Below, piece by piece: positions 1 through 8,357 of a stretch of 41,083 bases of DNA. This DNA comes from Rubrivivax sp. (GTDB lineage Bacteria > Pseudomonadota > Gammaproteobacteria > Burkholderiales > Burkholderiaceae_C), in assembly GCA_026785885.1 (NCBI GenBank), contig JAJAZC010000018.1, positions 1-41,083 on the forward strand, given 5' to 3'. Each line of letters opens with the position of its first letter. The stretch's first letter is position 1. Under the pieces are notes generated by a model. It saw nothing but the letters and a program-made list of their open reading frames with translations, searched no databases and was not told the origin of the DNA. The translations under genes were made by a program, and so were the position numbers.

Positions 1-280
1 CCCCGGCGCGGGCGGGTTGCGGGTGGCGCACGCCGACCGGCCGCGGCGTATGCCGCGGCCGAGCAGCCACCCGTGGCAGGGCAAAGCCCTGCAACGGGTG
101 AAACGGGCAATCTCTACGCGCAGCAACACCAAGTAGGCCGGCGTTGACGTGGCTCGCGGAGCCGGCGGGTAGGTGGCATCGAGCCGGAGGGTGACTTTCG
201 GCCCAGAGGAATGGCGGTCACGGCGGGGCCTGGCAACAGGTGCCGCCGCACAGAATCCGGCCTATCGGTCTGCTTCACAC
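1..280 (+). ncRNA. rnpB: RNase P RNA, 3' part (5' end outside the window)
   Basis: This is the 3' portion of the catalytic RNA of RNase P, which matures tRNA 5' ends. The diagnostic 3' sequence CAGAATCCGGCCTATCGG, followed by TCTGCTTCACA, lies at about 251-280 and matches the conserved bacterial type A end. Upstream are GGGTGAAACGGGCAATCTC (about 95-115) and GCAACACCAAGTAGGC (about 123-138), which correspond to the conserved inner core, and the paired arm around 60-90 is visible. A run of five T follows at 281-285. The gene enters from the left edge, so its 5' half is missing. rnpB close to mraZ is an arrangement I recall from Burkholderiales. The exact 3' end is uncertain by a few bases. Confidence 0.9.
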
Positions 281-312
281 TTTTTGTTCAGAGCCTGGGA
301 GTTTTTTGGGCG

Positions 313-427
313 TGCCCGAGCAGCGCGTCCGAAGGTGGCCGATCTAGGCGCAAAGCACAGCCATAGCTTGCGCTATGGCGAGCATTTGCAACGACGAGCG
401 GGTGCCTTCGGGCGTGATGGGCGGGCA
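313..427. repeat. Imperfect palindromic intergenic repeat, copy 1
   Basis: The element has outer arms that pair almost completely: TGCCCGAGCAGCGCGTCCGA with its continuation AGG on the left, against CCTTCGGGCGTGATGGGCGG with its continuation GCA on the right. Inside are the core words GGCGCAAAGCACAG and CGAGCATTTGCAACG, around an apical hairpin CCATAGC-TTGC-GCTATGG (361-378). The same core words surround a different apical stem in the copy at 32959-33125. I see no coding potential. Its role is unknown; a folded RNA or DNA element between transcription units is the simplest reading. Confidence 0.75.
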
Positions 428-449
428 TGAACGAAAGACGCTCAGGCCC

Positions 450-1121
450 TTAGGTCGGCACGATCAGGCGGTGCTGCGCCAACCAGCGCAGGCCGCGCGC
501 CGCATCGGGCGGGGCCGGCTGCAACTGCAGTGACAGCGCCGTGCGGTCCGCATCCGGCAACTGGCGCCATAAAAAGTCGCGTGCATTGCCGGGCTCGTCG
601 GCGACAAACAACTGCGTCGACAGCTCACCGAAGGCAGCATGCCGCAGCTTGACGTGGATGTGCGGTGTGCGCCCCGGGTAGGGCACCGGCTTGATCGTGC
701 GCAGCGTGAGCTGCCCGTCACGGCCGCTGCGCAGCGCGCCGTAACCCTGGAAGCCGGCGTCATAACGCCCGGATGGTTGCAGCGCGACGTCCGGGTGGCG
801 GTATTGCTGGTGGCTGTCGCACTGCCAGAACTCCGCCTCGGCACCGTCTACGGCGCGGCCCTGCGTGTCCAGCACCTGGGCCTGCAGCAGCAGGTGCTCG
901 CCCTGCGCGACGGTCACACGGCCCTGGCGCTCGACGCGGGTCAGGTCGGCGTCCCAGTCGCCGGCCAGCGGGCCGCTGTTGCGCCAGGCGGTGGGCGGAT
1001 AGAAGGGCCCGTCGGTCATCCCTGCCAGCGCACGCTGCGCTGCAGCCAGGGCCGGCGCGTGAATTGCCGCGGCGGTGCCGGCAGTGGCAATGACGATCAG
1101 GTGTCTGCGAAACGGCTTCAT
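450..1121 (-). CDS. Exported intradiol ring-cleavage dioxygenase-like protein
   Basis: The 223-residue protein has an N-terminal signal peptide (about residues 1-27, MKPFRRH then a hydrophobic stretch ending AHAPALAAA-like) and one intradiol dioxygenase domain related to protocatechuate 3,4-dioxygenase beta. The expected non-haem iron(III) ligands are visible: a Tyr in QQYRHPD, a Tyr in PVPYPGRTPHIHVK, and the two His of HIH. The family splits catechols between the two hydroxyls; an exported member is usually of unknown substrate. A good ribosome site (AAGGAG, seven bases before ATG) supports the start. It is divergent from the MFS gene and shares about 104 bp of promoter region with it. The substrate cannot be told from sequence. 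Confidence 0.85.
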   Translation of the reverse strand: MKPFRRHLIVIATAGTAAAIHAPALAAAQRALAGMTDGPFYPPTAWRNSGPLAGDWDADLTRVERQGRVTVAQGEHLLLQAQVLDTQGRAVDGAEAEFWQCDSHQQYRHPDVALQPSGRYDAGFQGYGALRSGRDGQLTLRTIKPVPYPGRTPHIHVKLRHAAFGELSTQLFVADEPGNARDFLWRQLPDADRTALSLQLQPAPPDAARGLRWLAQHRLIVPT

Positions 1122-1225
1122 CGAGCAATCTCCTTGGTTGACGGACGCGACACTAGCCTGCCCCGCATCACCCCACCCGTCTCTTCACCCGCCTGTCTTC
1201 CCGTCTCTCTACTCATTCCCCGACG

Positions 1226-2479
1226 ATGAACCCCCACGCTGCCACCCTCTGGCGCGGCCCGCGCTGGACGTTGGCGCTGCTGTTGGCATGCCTCGGAATG
1301 ATCGGGCCGTTCTCGATCGACACCTATCTGCCGGCCTTTGCCGGCATTGCGCAATCGATAGGTGCCACGCCGGTGCAGATGCAGCAGACGCTGTCGAGCT
1401 ACCTGCTCGGTTTTGCGTTGATGAACCTGTTTCACGGTGCGTTGTCCGACAGCTTCGGGCGCCGGCCGGTGGTGCTGTTCGGCATCGGGTTGTTCACGCT
1501 GGCTTCGGTGGGTTGTGCGCTCAGCGATTCGATAGGCGCGCTGGTGTTCTGGCGCGCGCTGCAGGGTGTGTCGGCCGGTGCCGGCATGGTGGTGTCGCGC
1601 GCCATCATTCGCGACATGTTCCCGCCGGCTGACGCGCAACGCGTGATGTCGCAGGTGACGATCTACTTCGGCGTGGCGCCGGCAGTGGCGCCGATGGTCG
1701 GCGGCTTCATCTTCGTGTACGGTGACTGGCACGCCATCTTCTGGCTGCTGGCGGTGCTGGGTCTGGCGCTGCTGTTGGCCACCGCACGCTGGCTGCCGGA
1801 AACTTTGCACGGCCCGGCGCGCCAGTCCTTCAACGTGCGCAACCTTTTTCGTGGTTATGCCGGCCTGCTGCGCAACCGGACGTTCGTTGCGCTGGTGTTC
1901 GCCAGCGGCGTGCCTTTCAACGGCATGTTCCTGTACGTGCTGTCGGCACCGGTGTGGCTGGGCGACATCCTGCAGCTCAGGCCGACGCAGTTCTTCTGGT
2001 TCTTCATGCTCTCGGTGAGCGGCATCATGGCCGGTGCCTGGCTGTCCGGGCGCATGGCCGGGCGCATCAAACCGCGGCATCAAATCCGCCACGGCTTCGT
2101 CATCATGCTGGCCACCACGCTGATCAACGTGGTGCTCAACCTGACGCTGCAGCCGCACTGGGCCTGGGCACTGCTGCCGGTGGCGGTGTTCTCCTTCGGC
2201 TGGGCGCTGATGGTGCCGGTGGTCACGATCATGGCGCTCGATCAGGCGCCCGAGCGGCGCGGCATGGCCTCATCGGTGCAGGCCTGCGTCGGCAGCCTGG
2301 CCAACGCCGGTGTGGCCGGCGTGCTGGCGCCGCTGGTGATGCATTCGGCGCCCGCGCTGGCGCTGACGTCGGGCGGCATGTTGATGGTGGGAATCGTGGC
2401 CTGGCTGTGGGTCAAGCCGCGGCTGGATACCGGGCTGTCTGCGGGCGCCGATCAAGTCGGAGTCGCCAGCGGCCGATAA
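1226..2479 (+). CDS. Bcr/CflA-type MFS drug exporter
   Basis: This 417-residue inner membrane transporter has about twelve hydrophobic segments. The loop between helices 2 and 3 carries the MFS signature as GALSDSFGRRPVVL, and the start of helix 1 has GPFSIDTYLPAF, typical of the Bcr/CflA branch (DHA1 proton-coupled drug efflux). SRAIIRDMFP and FGVAPAVAPMVGG are further family motifs. It probably exports small hydrophobic compounds with proton influx; the substrate is not visible. It is divergent from the dioxygenase gene and followed after 19 bp by the carbonic anhydrase gene, so the two may share a transcript. The ribosome site before the ATG is weak. Confidence 0.88.
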   Translation: MNPHAATLWRGPRWTLALLLACLGMIGPFSIDTYLPAFAGIAQSIGATPVQMQQTLSSYLLGFALMNLFHGALSDSFGRRPVVLFGIGLFTLASVGCALSDSIGALVFWRALQGVSAGAGMVVSRAIIRDMFPPADAQRVMSQVTIYFGVAPAVAPMVGGFIFVYGDWHAIFWLLAVLGLALLLATARWLPETLHGPARQSFNVRNLFRGYAGLLRNRTFVALVFASGVPFNGMFLYVLSAPVWLGDILQLRPTQFFWFFMLSVSGIMAGAWLSGRMAGRIKPRHQIRHGFVIMLATTLINVVLNLTLQPHWAWALLPVAVFSFGWALMVPVVTIMALDQAPERRGMASSVQACVGSLANAGVAGVLAPLVMHSAPALALTSGGMLMVGIVAWLWVKPRLDTGLSAGADQVGVASGR

Positions 2480-2498
2480 AGCGGGCAGGAGCCCCGCA

Positions 2499-3671
2499 AT
2501 GCCGCCGTCCTTGAGCCCGCCTCTCCGCACATCCCTGCGCCCGTTTTTTGGCTCGTCCAGTGGCCGGTCTTGCCGATGGCTGGCCGGCATGGCTGCCGCT
2601 GTGGTGGTGCTGACTGCTGCGTCACCGGGCGCCGCATCAGCGTCCGGACCGGCGGTCAAGGCAGTGCCGTCTGCCGCCAAGGCACAGCCGCTGGCGGCTG
2701 ACGATCCGCCGCTGGCTGACACGTCCGCACCGGCTTCGCGGTCGTCCCGTTCCGCGCCGTCAACATCGGCAGCATCGAGTGCGGCCGCCGCGCGCATGGC
2801 ACCTGCAGCGACCGATCCGCTGGAGCAACTGCGCCAGCGCCTGGCCGCCCGCTTGAGCGGCCAGGCCGCGCTGGAAGTGCCCAACCCGCACGAGCTGCGC
2901 GTCGTCGGCCGCGCTGCGCTCACACCGGCCGTTGTTGCACCCACGCGTGCAGCCAAGCCGGTGGCCGCGCGCGCTGTTGCGGCGGCCGGCAACAGCCAGG
3001 CGGCATGGGCTTACCAGGGCGCGGCAGGTCCGCAAACCTGGGGCGGCCTGAAGCCGGAATTCAACCTGTGCGGCAACGGGCAGCGCCAGAGTCCGATCGA
3101 CATCCGCGGCGGCCTGGCCGTCGATCTGGACCCGATCAACTTCGACTACCAGGCGGCGCGCTTCGGCGTCATCGACAACGGCTACACGGTGCAGGCCAAC
3201 ATCGCGCCGGGCAGCAGCATCGAGCTCGGCGGCAAGCGCTTCGAGCTGGTGCAGTTCCACTTCCATCGGCCGTCGGAAGAGCGCATCGACGGGCGCCAAT
3301 TCGAGATGTCGCTGCACCTCGTGCACAAGGACGCGCAGGGCCGCCTGGCCGTGGTGGCGGTGCTGCTGGACAAAGGCCCGCCGCAGCCCGCGGTGCAAAG
3401 GGTCTGGAACAACCTGCCGCTGGAAAAGGGCGAGGATCTGGCCGCCCGCCTGCCGCTGGACCTGGCCGCGCTGCTGCCCACCGACCGCCGCTACTTCACC
3501 TACATGGGCTCGATGACGACACCGCCGTGCAGCGAGGGCGTGCAGTGGGTCGTGATGCGCCAGCCGGTGACGATGTCGCTGGAGCAGATCGAACTTTTCG
3601 CGCGCATCTATCCGATGAATGCAAGGCCGCTGCAGCAGGCCGCGGGGCGGCGCATCCTGCAGTCGCAGTAG
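2499..3671 (+). CDS. Periplasmic alpha-carbonic anhydrase with long N-terminal linker
   Basis: The enzyme interconverts CO2 and bicarbonate using zinc. The C-terminal domain (about residues 165-390) starts with WAYQGAAGPQTWGG and has the alpha-class zinc ligands: two His in QFHFHRPSEE and one in MSLHLVHKD. QSPIDI and GSMTTPPCSEGVQW are also class hallmarks. The N-terminal 160 residues hold a hydrophobic export segment (about 28-46) and then a low-complexity Ala/Pro/Ser stretch with a possible helical piece around residues 105-140. Bacterial alpha enzymes are usually about 250 residues, so the linker is unusual. A ribosome site GCAGGAG precedes the ATG. The signal points to the periplasm. Confidence 0.92.
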   Translation: MPPSLSPPLRTSLRPFFGSSSGRSCRWLAGMAAAVVVLTAASPGAASASGPAVKAVPSAAKAQPLAADDPPLADTSAPASRSSRSAPSTSAASSAAAARMAPAATDPLEQLRQRLAARLSGQAALEVPNPHELRVVGRAALTPAVVAPTRAAKPVAARAVAAAGNSQAAWAYQGAAGPQTWGGLKPEFNLCGNGQRQSPIDIRGGLAVDLDPINFDYQAARFGVIDNGYTVQANIAPGSSIELGGKRFELVQFHFHRPSEERIDGRQFEMSLHLVHKDAQGRLAVVAVLLDKGPPQPAVQRVWNNLPLEKGEDLAARLPLDLAALLPTDRRYFTYMGSMTTPPCSEGVQWVVMRQPVTMSLEQIELFARIYPMNARPLQQAAGRRILQSQ

Positions 3672-3682
3672 TTGCTGCGCAG

Positions 3683-4000
3683 TCAACTGGCTGGCGGCTT
3701 GCGGGCCACCAGCAGCAGCGCCGGCCACAACCACAGGCTGGCCAGCCACGTCAGCACACGGCCGCCGTTCAAGGGCCGCGTCTCGAAGCGCGCGACCTTG
3801 ATGAACAGCACCACCGCGCCGATCACCACGTGCAGCAGCAGCACGCCGTAGATCGCCACACGCGTGCCGTACTCGCCGCCGAAGGCATCGCCCAGCACAC
3901 GCCCGGCCAGTGCCGCGGCCAACACCGACAGCAGCAGCGCCAGCGCCAGGCCGGCCAGCGCATGGCGCATGCGGTAAAGCGGGTCGTTTTCTTGCACCAT
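3683..4000 (-). CDS. Small predicted membrane protein
   Basis: The 105-residue product has three hydrophobic segments, at about residues 15-35, 48-70 and 82-98, separated by short charged loops (ARFETRPLNGG). It ends close to the end of the carbonic anhydrase gene, with which it is convergent. I do not recognise the family and give no function. The clean alternation of hydrophobic segments and loops argues for a real gene rather than a shadow frame. The start ATG has no strong ribosome site. Confidence 0.6.
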   Translation of the reverse strand: MVQENDPLYRMRHALAGLALALLLSVLAAALAGRVLGDAFGGEYGTRVAIYGVLLLHVVIGAVVLFIKVARFETRPLNGGRVLTWLASLWLWPALLLVARKPPAS

Positions 4001-4387
4001 GGGGTTGGGTTGCTGGTGGTTGCAGCGGGTTGCTGTCAGTGGTTGTCAGCTGCCGTGAGGCGCCATAAGTCGCCGTCGATGGCTGTCGATGGCTGCGTAT
4101 GAATGTCCATGGCCACCTGTGGCCGACATGGCCGTCATCCAGGTAGCCAGAGGTCGGGCACGGCCCGCCGCGTTGTGCGCTGCACGTCGCGCCGCTCGCC
4201 ACGCCGCGCCGGCCCGCCCAGAGAGACGACATCACCGACTTTGCACACCAGCCGGCCAAGGGGCGGCAGCGGCGGCGGTGAGGCTGGCGCTTCGTCGAAG
4301 ACTGCATCGATCGTGGGCGCCGTCGAGGTCGTGTCCGTGTTGGTGGTCGGCATGGCCCGATATTGTCCACAGTGTGTGCCCGTACCT
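4001..4387. other. Gene-poor stretch with no supported gene
   Basis: No convincing gene is visible here. The left end (about 4003-4050) is a degenerate run of GGTTGCTG-like words, and 4078-4096 holds a short direct repeat, GATGGCTGTCGATGGCTG. A 72-codon minus-strand frame (4135-4353) exists but lacks a ribosome site and recognisable motifs. The stretch separates the small membrane gene from the dhaK relic and probably results from past deletions. Confidence 0.5.
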
Positions 4388-4574
4388 GATGGTCAATGCC
4401 GTACACAAGGTGCTGGCCGGCGCCGGGGTGTCCGTGGTGCGCCACCCCACCGGCGCCTATGTGACGTCGCTCGAGAAGTCGGTCTGCTTGGCCACCGTCG
4501 GCGCGGTCGACGCCGCCATGCCGGCCCTGTGGGACGCGCCAGTGCACACCGCGGCGCTGCGCTGGGGCGTGTAG
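4388..4574 (+). pseudogene. 3' relic of dihydroxyacetone kinase subunit DhaK
   Basis: The frame ending at 4574 encodes about 60 residues that resemble the C-terminus of DhaK (DAK1 domain). The pattern is GAYVTSLEKS then LWDAPVHTAALRWGV, which I recognise as the end of one branch of dihydroxyacetone kinases. The ATP- and substrate-handling parts, including the covalent His region, are absent, and upstream DNA in this frame does not look like DhaK. It is therefore a truncated gene, not a functional small protein. It sits directly upstream of the mraZ promoter and probably marks a deletion edge. Confidence 0.7.
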
Positions 4575-4738
4575 ACGCGGGTCAGCGGTGTCAGCCAGTC
4601 AGCAGGCTGTCGGCTGCTCACAAAGCACTTGCAAGCCGACCCTCAAGTCCTTGTCCCGGCACACTTTTTGGTCAGAACGGTCTTCGAAATGCGGCTGTAA
4701 GTAGTTGATTTGACTGATTTTTTCCACGCCTGACGGCA

Positions 4739-4767
4739 TTGACCCCGCCGGTTGCGCTCGGTTAGAG
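4739..4767 (+). promoter_or_regulatory. Candidate sigma-70 promoter of mraZ and the dcw cluster
   Basis: A TTGACC box (4739-4744) is followed after 17 bp by TTAGAG (4762-4767). The -35 box is close to consensus, the -10 box is weak. It lies about 30-40 bp upstream of the mraZ start and in front of a cluster with no other clear entry point. I infer the promoter from spacing alone. Confidence 0.45.
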
Positions 4768-4785
4768 TGCAACTCGGTGCAGATT

Positions 4786-4800
4786 AGTGGGTTTTTGTGT
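4786..4800 (+). promoter_or_regulatory. Possible MraZ operator boxes
   Basis: MraZ is known to bind direct GTGGG-type repeats of 10-bp period upstream of its own gene. Here there is one good box, GTGGG (about 4787-4791), and ten bases further a degenerate GTGTC. Only one clean box is present, so this is a weak operator assignment. Confidence 0.3.
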
Positions 4801-4805
4801 CAGTC

Positions 4806-5240
4806 ATGGTCTTCAGAGGCGGTCCGGTGTTGGTACTGGACGGGAAGGGGCGCATCACTGTGCCCGCCCGCTGGAAAGACCTGCTCATCGCCAACGTGAA
4901 TGGCCAGCTCGTGGTGGCCAAAAATCCGGACGGCTGCTTGTCGCTGTTTCCGCTGCCGGTGTGGGAAAAGTTCGAGGCTGAGCTGCTGGAGCTGCCGCAG
5001 GCGCACGACGGCTGGCGCCGCATCTTCATCGGCAGCGCCACCGATGTGGAGATCGACAGCGCCTCCCGGGTGCTGATCCCGCCGGAGTTGCGCAGCTGGG
5101 CCGGCCTGGAGCGCGAGGTCAAGTTCATGGGCATCGGCTCGCACTTCGAGCTCTGGGACATGGTCCGCTACGACGCCGATGAAGCGCAGAAGATCGCTGC
5201 CGGCCGGCCCCAGCCGCTGGCTGACATGGTCATCCGGTGA
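4806..5240 (+). CDS. mraZ: MraZ transcriptional regulator of the dcw cluster
   Basis: MraZ is a SpoVT-AbrB-fold DNA-binding protein that represses the dcw operon. Two copies of the fold are visible: one around [17 protein letters not shown], the other around [19 protein letters not shown]. The usual MraZ beginning is a short M-F/V-x-G stretch, so I choose ATG 4806 (MVFRGG, 144 residues); a GTG at 4797 would add three residues. The gene is first in the dcw cluster and its stop overlaps the rsmH GTG start by four bases. Residues [11 protein letters not shown]-like near the C-terminus are typical (here [11 protein letters not shown]). Confidence 0.95.
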   Translation: MVFRGGPVLVLDGKGRITVPARWKDLLIANVNGQLVVAKNPDGCLSLFPLPVWEKFEAELLELPQAHDGWRRIFIGSATDVEIDSASRVLIPPELRSWAGLEREVKFMGIGSHFELWDMVRYDADEAQKIAAGRPQPLADMVIR

Positions 5241-6214
5241 ACAGCGTTGCCACGGGTTCCCACACCCCGGTGCTGCTGACCGAAGCCGTGCAGGCGCTGG
5301 TGACGCAGCCCGACGGGTTCTACGTCGACGGCACCTTCGGCCGCGGCGGCCATGCGCGCGCGGTGCTGCAGCGCCTGGGTCCGCAAGGCCGGCTGGTGGC
5401 CTTCGACAAGGATCCGCAGGCGGTGGCCGCGGCTGCTGCCATCGACGACCCGCGCTTCACGATCCGCCACGCCGGCTTTGCCGACATGGCCGCCGAGTTG
5501 AGCGGCATGCAAAGCGGCATGGGGGCCGACCAGGGCGGCGCCATGGCGCCCGTGCACGGCGTGCTGCTGGACCTGGGTGTCAGCTCACCGCAGATCGACG
5601 ACGCGGCGCGCGGCTTCAGCTTTCGCCATGACGCGCCGCTGGACATGCGCATGGACACCACGCGCGGCGAGACCGCGGCCGAGTACCTGGCGCGCGCCGA
5701 CATGCGCGATATCGAAGGCGTCATCCGGGACTTCGGCGAAGAGCGGTTTGCCGGGCCCATAGCGCGTGCCGTGGTGGCCCGCCGCGAATCCGGCTCGGCC
5801 GTGCGCAGCACCGGTGAGCTCGCCGCGCTGGTGGCCGGCGCCGTGAAGACGCGCGAGCCGGGCAAAGACCCGGCCACGCGCACATTCCAGGCGCTGCGCA
5901 TCCACATCAACGCCGAGCTGGAGGCGCTGCAGCAAGGCCTGCGCGCGGCGCTGCTGCTGCTGGCGCCGGGCGGGCGGCTGGTCGTCATCAGCTTTCATTC
6001 GCTGGAAGACCGCATCGTCAAGACCTTCATCGCTGCTGAGAGCCGCGACGTGGTCGACCGCCGCGCGCCGATGGCGCCGCCGCGGCCTTTGCTGCTGCAC
6101 GCCTTGGGCCGTATCAAGCCGGGCGCGGGCGAGCTGGCAGCCAACCCGCGCGCACGCTCTGCCGTGCTGCGCGTGGCCGAACGCACCGCCGTGCCGGCAG
6201 GGGTGCGCCAGTGA
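5237..6214 (+). CDS. rsmH: 16S rRNA m4C1402 methyltransferase RsmH
   Basis: RsmH (MraW) methylates N4 of C1402 of 16S rRNA with S-adenosylmethionine. Visible family motifs are [10 protein letters not shown] near the N-terminus, the SAM-binding [30 protein letters not shown], and [11 protein letters not shown] towards the end. At 325 residues it is of normal length, with a short Gly/Met-rich insertion (about residues 90-105, [13 protein letters not shown]) before the DLGVSS motif. The start is GTG, overlapping the mraZ stop as GTGA, and the end overlaps the ftsL start in the same way, so translation is coupled on both sides. Confidence 0.97.
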   Translation: MNSVATGSHTPVLLTEAVQALVTQPDGFYVDGTFGRGGHARAVLQRLGPQGRLVAFDKDPQAVAAAAAIDDPRFTIRHAGFADMAAELSGMQSGMGADQGGAMAPVHGVLLDLGVSSPQIDDAARGFSFRHDAPLDMRMDTTRGETAAEYLARADMRDIEGVIRDFGEERFAGPIARAVVARRESGSAVRSTGELAALVAGAVKTREPGKDPATRTFQALRIHINAELEALQQGLRAALLLLAPGGRLVVISFHSLEDRIVKTFIAAESRDVVDRRAPMAPPRPLLLHALGRIKPGAGELAANPRARSAVLRVAERTAVPAGVRQ

Positions 6215-6501
6215 CACGCATCAACGTGCTGCTGCTGATGGCGCTGCTGGCCAGCTGCCTGGCGCTGGTGCGCAGCGCCTACGAATCACGCCGTGTCTTC
6301 ACCGAGCTGGACCGTGCGCAACGCGAGCAGCGCCAGCTCGACGCCGACCACACGCGCCTGGACGCTGAGCGTCAGGCGCAGGCCACACCGCGCCTGGTGG
6401 AAAAGGTGGCGCGCGAAAAGTTGCGCATGAGCACCGCCACACCGGCCATCACTGCGTACGTCGAAGACGTGCCGGCCAACACCGCCACGGCCCCTCGATG
6501 A
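6211..6501 (+). CDS. ftsL: Cell division protein FtsL
   Basis: This 96-residue bitopic membrane protein is the division scaffold that works with FtsB and FtsQ. A membrane segment (about residues 4-21, [17 protein letters not shown]) is followed by a periplasmic coiled coil rich in Glu, Arg and Leu (about 24-70), ending with [17 protein letters not shown], typical of FtsL. The start is GTG, overlapping the rsmH stop; the stop overlaps the ftsI ATG. Position between rsmH and ftsI confirms the identity, which the low sequence conservation of this family would not. Confidence 0.93.
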   Translation: MTRINVLLLMALLASCLALVRSAYESRRVFTELDRAQREQRQLDADHTRLDAERQAQATPRLVEKVAREKLRMSTATPAITAYVEDVPANTATAPR

Positions 6502-8357
6502 CCAGCCACCGCCAGGCCCGCCCAGCCCGCCAAGCCCGGCAGGCTGCCACGCCGGTGCGCAGCGTCAATTACGCCACCAGCCCGCTGCTGGCGAGCAAGA
6601 CGCCGCTGTGGCGATCGCGCCTGGTGGTGATGCTGGTGGGGCTGGCTTTCCTGGCGCTGCTGGGTCGCGCGGTGCACCTGCAGATCCTCAACACCGACTT
6701 CTATCAAGCGCAGGGCGAAAAGCGTTTCGTGCACCGCGAGCCGCTGCCTGCCAGCCGCGGCCGCATCCTCGATCGCAATGGCTTGGCGCTGGCCAGCAGC
6801 GTGGCGCTGCCTTCGGTGCAGGTCGAGACCCAAACCTTCAGCGCAGATGCAGACGCGCGCAAGCAGTTCGCCCGGCACTTGGGCATCAGCCCGCTGGAGC
6901 TGGCCGAGCGGCTGGATGGCACCAGCGGCACGGTCATGCTCAAGCGCCATATCGAGGAGCCGGCGTGGGCGCAGATCAAGGCGCTGGGCCTCAAAGGTGT
7001 GCGGGAGGTGCGCGAGTACAAACGCCGCTACCCCGAAGGCGAGGCCGCGGCGCATGTCGTCGGCTTCACCGACCCCGACGGCAAGGGCATCGCCGGCATG
7101 GAGCTCGTTTTCGACGCTGCTTTGACCGGCCAGGCCGGCCAGCGCACCGTGGTACGCGACCGCCTGGGCCGTGTCGTCGAAGACGTGGGCGACCAGACCC
7201 TCCCGGTCCACGGCAACGACGTGTTGCTGGCTATCGACTCCAAGGTGCAGTTCTTCGCCTGGCAGCGCCTGCGCGACGCGGTGCAGCAGCACGGTGCGCT
7301 CGGTGGCAGCGCCGTGGTGCTGGACGTCAACACCGGCGAGGTGCTGGCCCTGGCCAACTACCGCAGCGAAGCCGCCATGCGCGCGGCGCGCTCGCGCCTG
7401 CTGCGCAACAGCGCGCTGGCCGACACCTTTGAGCCCGGCTCGACGATGAAGCCCTTTACCGCGGCGCTGGCACTGGAGCGCGGGCCGTGGACGCCCACCA
7501 CGCGCATCGACACCGCGCCGGGCCGCATCGTCATTGCCGGCGCGCCGATCAGCGACGCGCATCCGCACGGTGTGTTGAGCGTGGCTGAGGTGATCCAGAA
7601 GTCCAGCAACGTCGGCACCGTCAAGATGGCGATGCAGATGCCGGCACGTGAGATGTGGGAGCTGTACACCGCCATCGGCCTCGGCCAGCGCCCGCCGATC
7701 GACTTCCCCGGCGCCGCCGCCGGGCGCCTGCGTCCGTACAAGACCTGGCGCCCGGTCGAGCAGGCCACCATGAGCTACGGCTACGGCCTGTCGACGAGCC
7801 TGTTTCAGCTGGCGCGCGCCTACACCGTGTTTGCGCGCGACGGCGAACTGATCCCGCTGACGCTGCTGCGGCCAGAAAGCGATGCGGCCACTGCAGCCGC
7901 CGGCGGCCTGCTGCCGGTGGTGTTGCGCGACGCATCCGGCGCTGCTGCTGCACCGGTGCCGGGCCAGCGTGTGATCTCCGCTGCCACCGCGCAGGCCGTG
8001 CGCGAAATGCTGCGCATGGCCGCCGGCCCGGGCGGCACGGCGCCCAAAGCGCAGGCCCTGGGCTACAGCGTCGCCGGCAAGACGGGCACTGCGCGCAAGC
8101 ACGAAGGCAAGGGCTACGCGCAGGGCAAGTACCTGTCGTTCTTCGTCGGCCTGGCGCCGGCCAACCGGCCGCGCATCGTCGTGGCGGTGATGCTGGACGA
8201 GCCCAGTCGCGGCAGCTACTTCGGCGGTGACGTCGCGGCACCCGTGTTCAGCCAGGTCGTGCAGCAGACCCTGCGCATGATGAACGTCGCGCCCGATCTG
8301 GATGTCAAGGCGCAGATCAACGTCAAGCCGGTGGCGGCCGAGCAAGAAAGTATTTGA
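6498..8357 (+). CDS. ftsI: Septal peptidoglycan transpeptidase FtsI (PBP3)
   Basis: FtsI is the class B penicillin-binding protein that cross-links septal peptidoglycan. It has a cytoplasmic tail, one membrane segment (about residues 36-57), a pedestal domain beginning EPLPASRGRILDRNG, and a transpeptidase domain. The active-site triad motifs are intact: STMK with nucleophile Ser315, SSN at 369-371 and KTG at 528-530. At 619 residues the length is slightly above the E. coli protein. The ATG overlaps the ftsL stop. The stop codon is shared with the ATG of an insert reading frame (TGATG at 8355-8359), so murE is no longer directly coupled to ftsI. Confidence 0.97.
   Translation: MTSHRQARPARQARQAATPVRSVNYATSPLLASKTPLWRSRLVVMLVGLAFLALLGRAVHLQILNTDFYQAQGEKRFVHREPLPASRGRILDRNGLALASSVALPSVQVETQTFSADADARKQFARHLGISPLELAERLDGTSGTVMLKRHIEEPAWAQIKALGLKGVREVREYKRRYPEGEAAAHVVGFTDPDGKGIAGMELVFDAALTGQAGQRTVVRDRLGRVVEDVGDQTLPVHGNDVLLAIDSKVQFFAWQRLRDAVQQHGALGGSAVVLDVNTGEVLALANYRSEAAMRAARSRLLRNSALADTFEPGSTMKPFTAALALERGPWTPTTRIDTAPGRIVIAGAPISDAHPHGVLSVAEVIQKSSNVGTVKMAMQMPAREMWELYTAIGLGQRPPIDFPGAAAGRLRPYKTWRPVEQATMSYGYGLSTSLFQLARAYTVFARDGELIPLTLLRPESDAATAAAGGLLPVVLRDASGAAAAPVPGQRVISAATAQAVREMLRMAAGPGGTAPKAQALGYSVAGKTGTARKHEGKGYAQGKYLSFFVGLAPANRPRIVVAVMLDEPSRGSYFGGDVAAPVFSQVVQQTLRMMNVAPDLDVKAQINVKPVAAEQESI

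Noticed and set aside
173-430. An 85-codon plus-strand frame at the left end
   Set aside because: It overlaps the RNase P RNA 3' end and a palindromic repeat, and has no protein motif.
4135-4353. A 72-codon minus-strand frame upstream of the dhaK relic
   Set aside because: No ribosome site, no recognisable motif, and Pro/Arg-rich composition expected from GC-rich chance.
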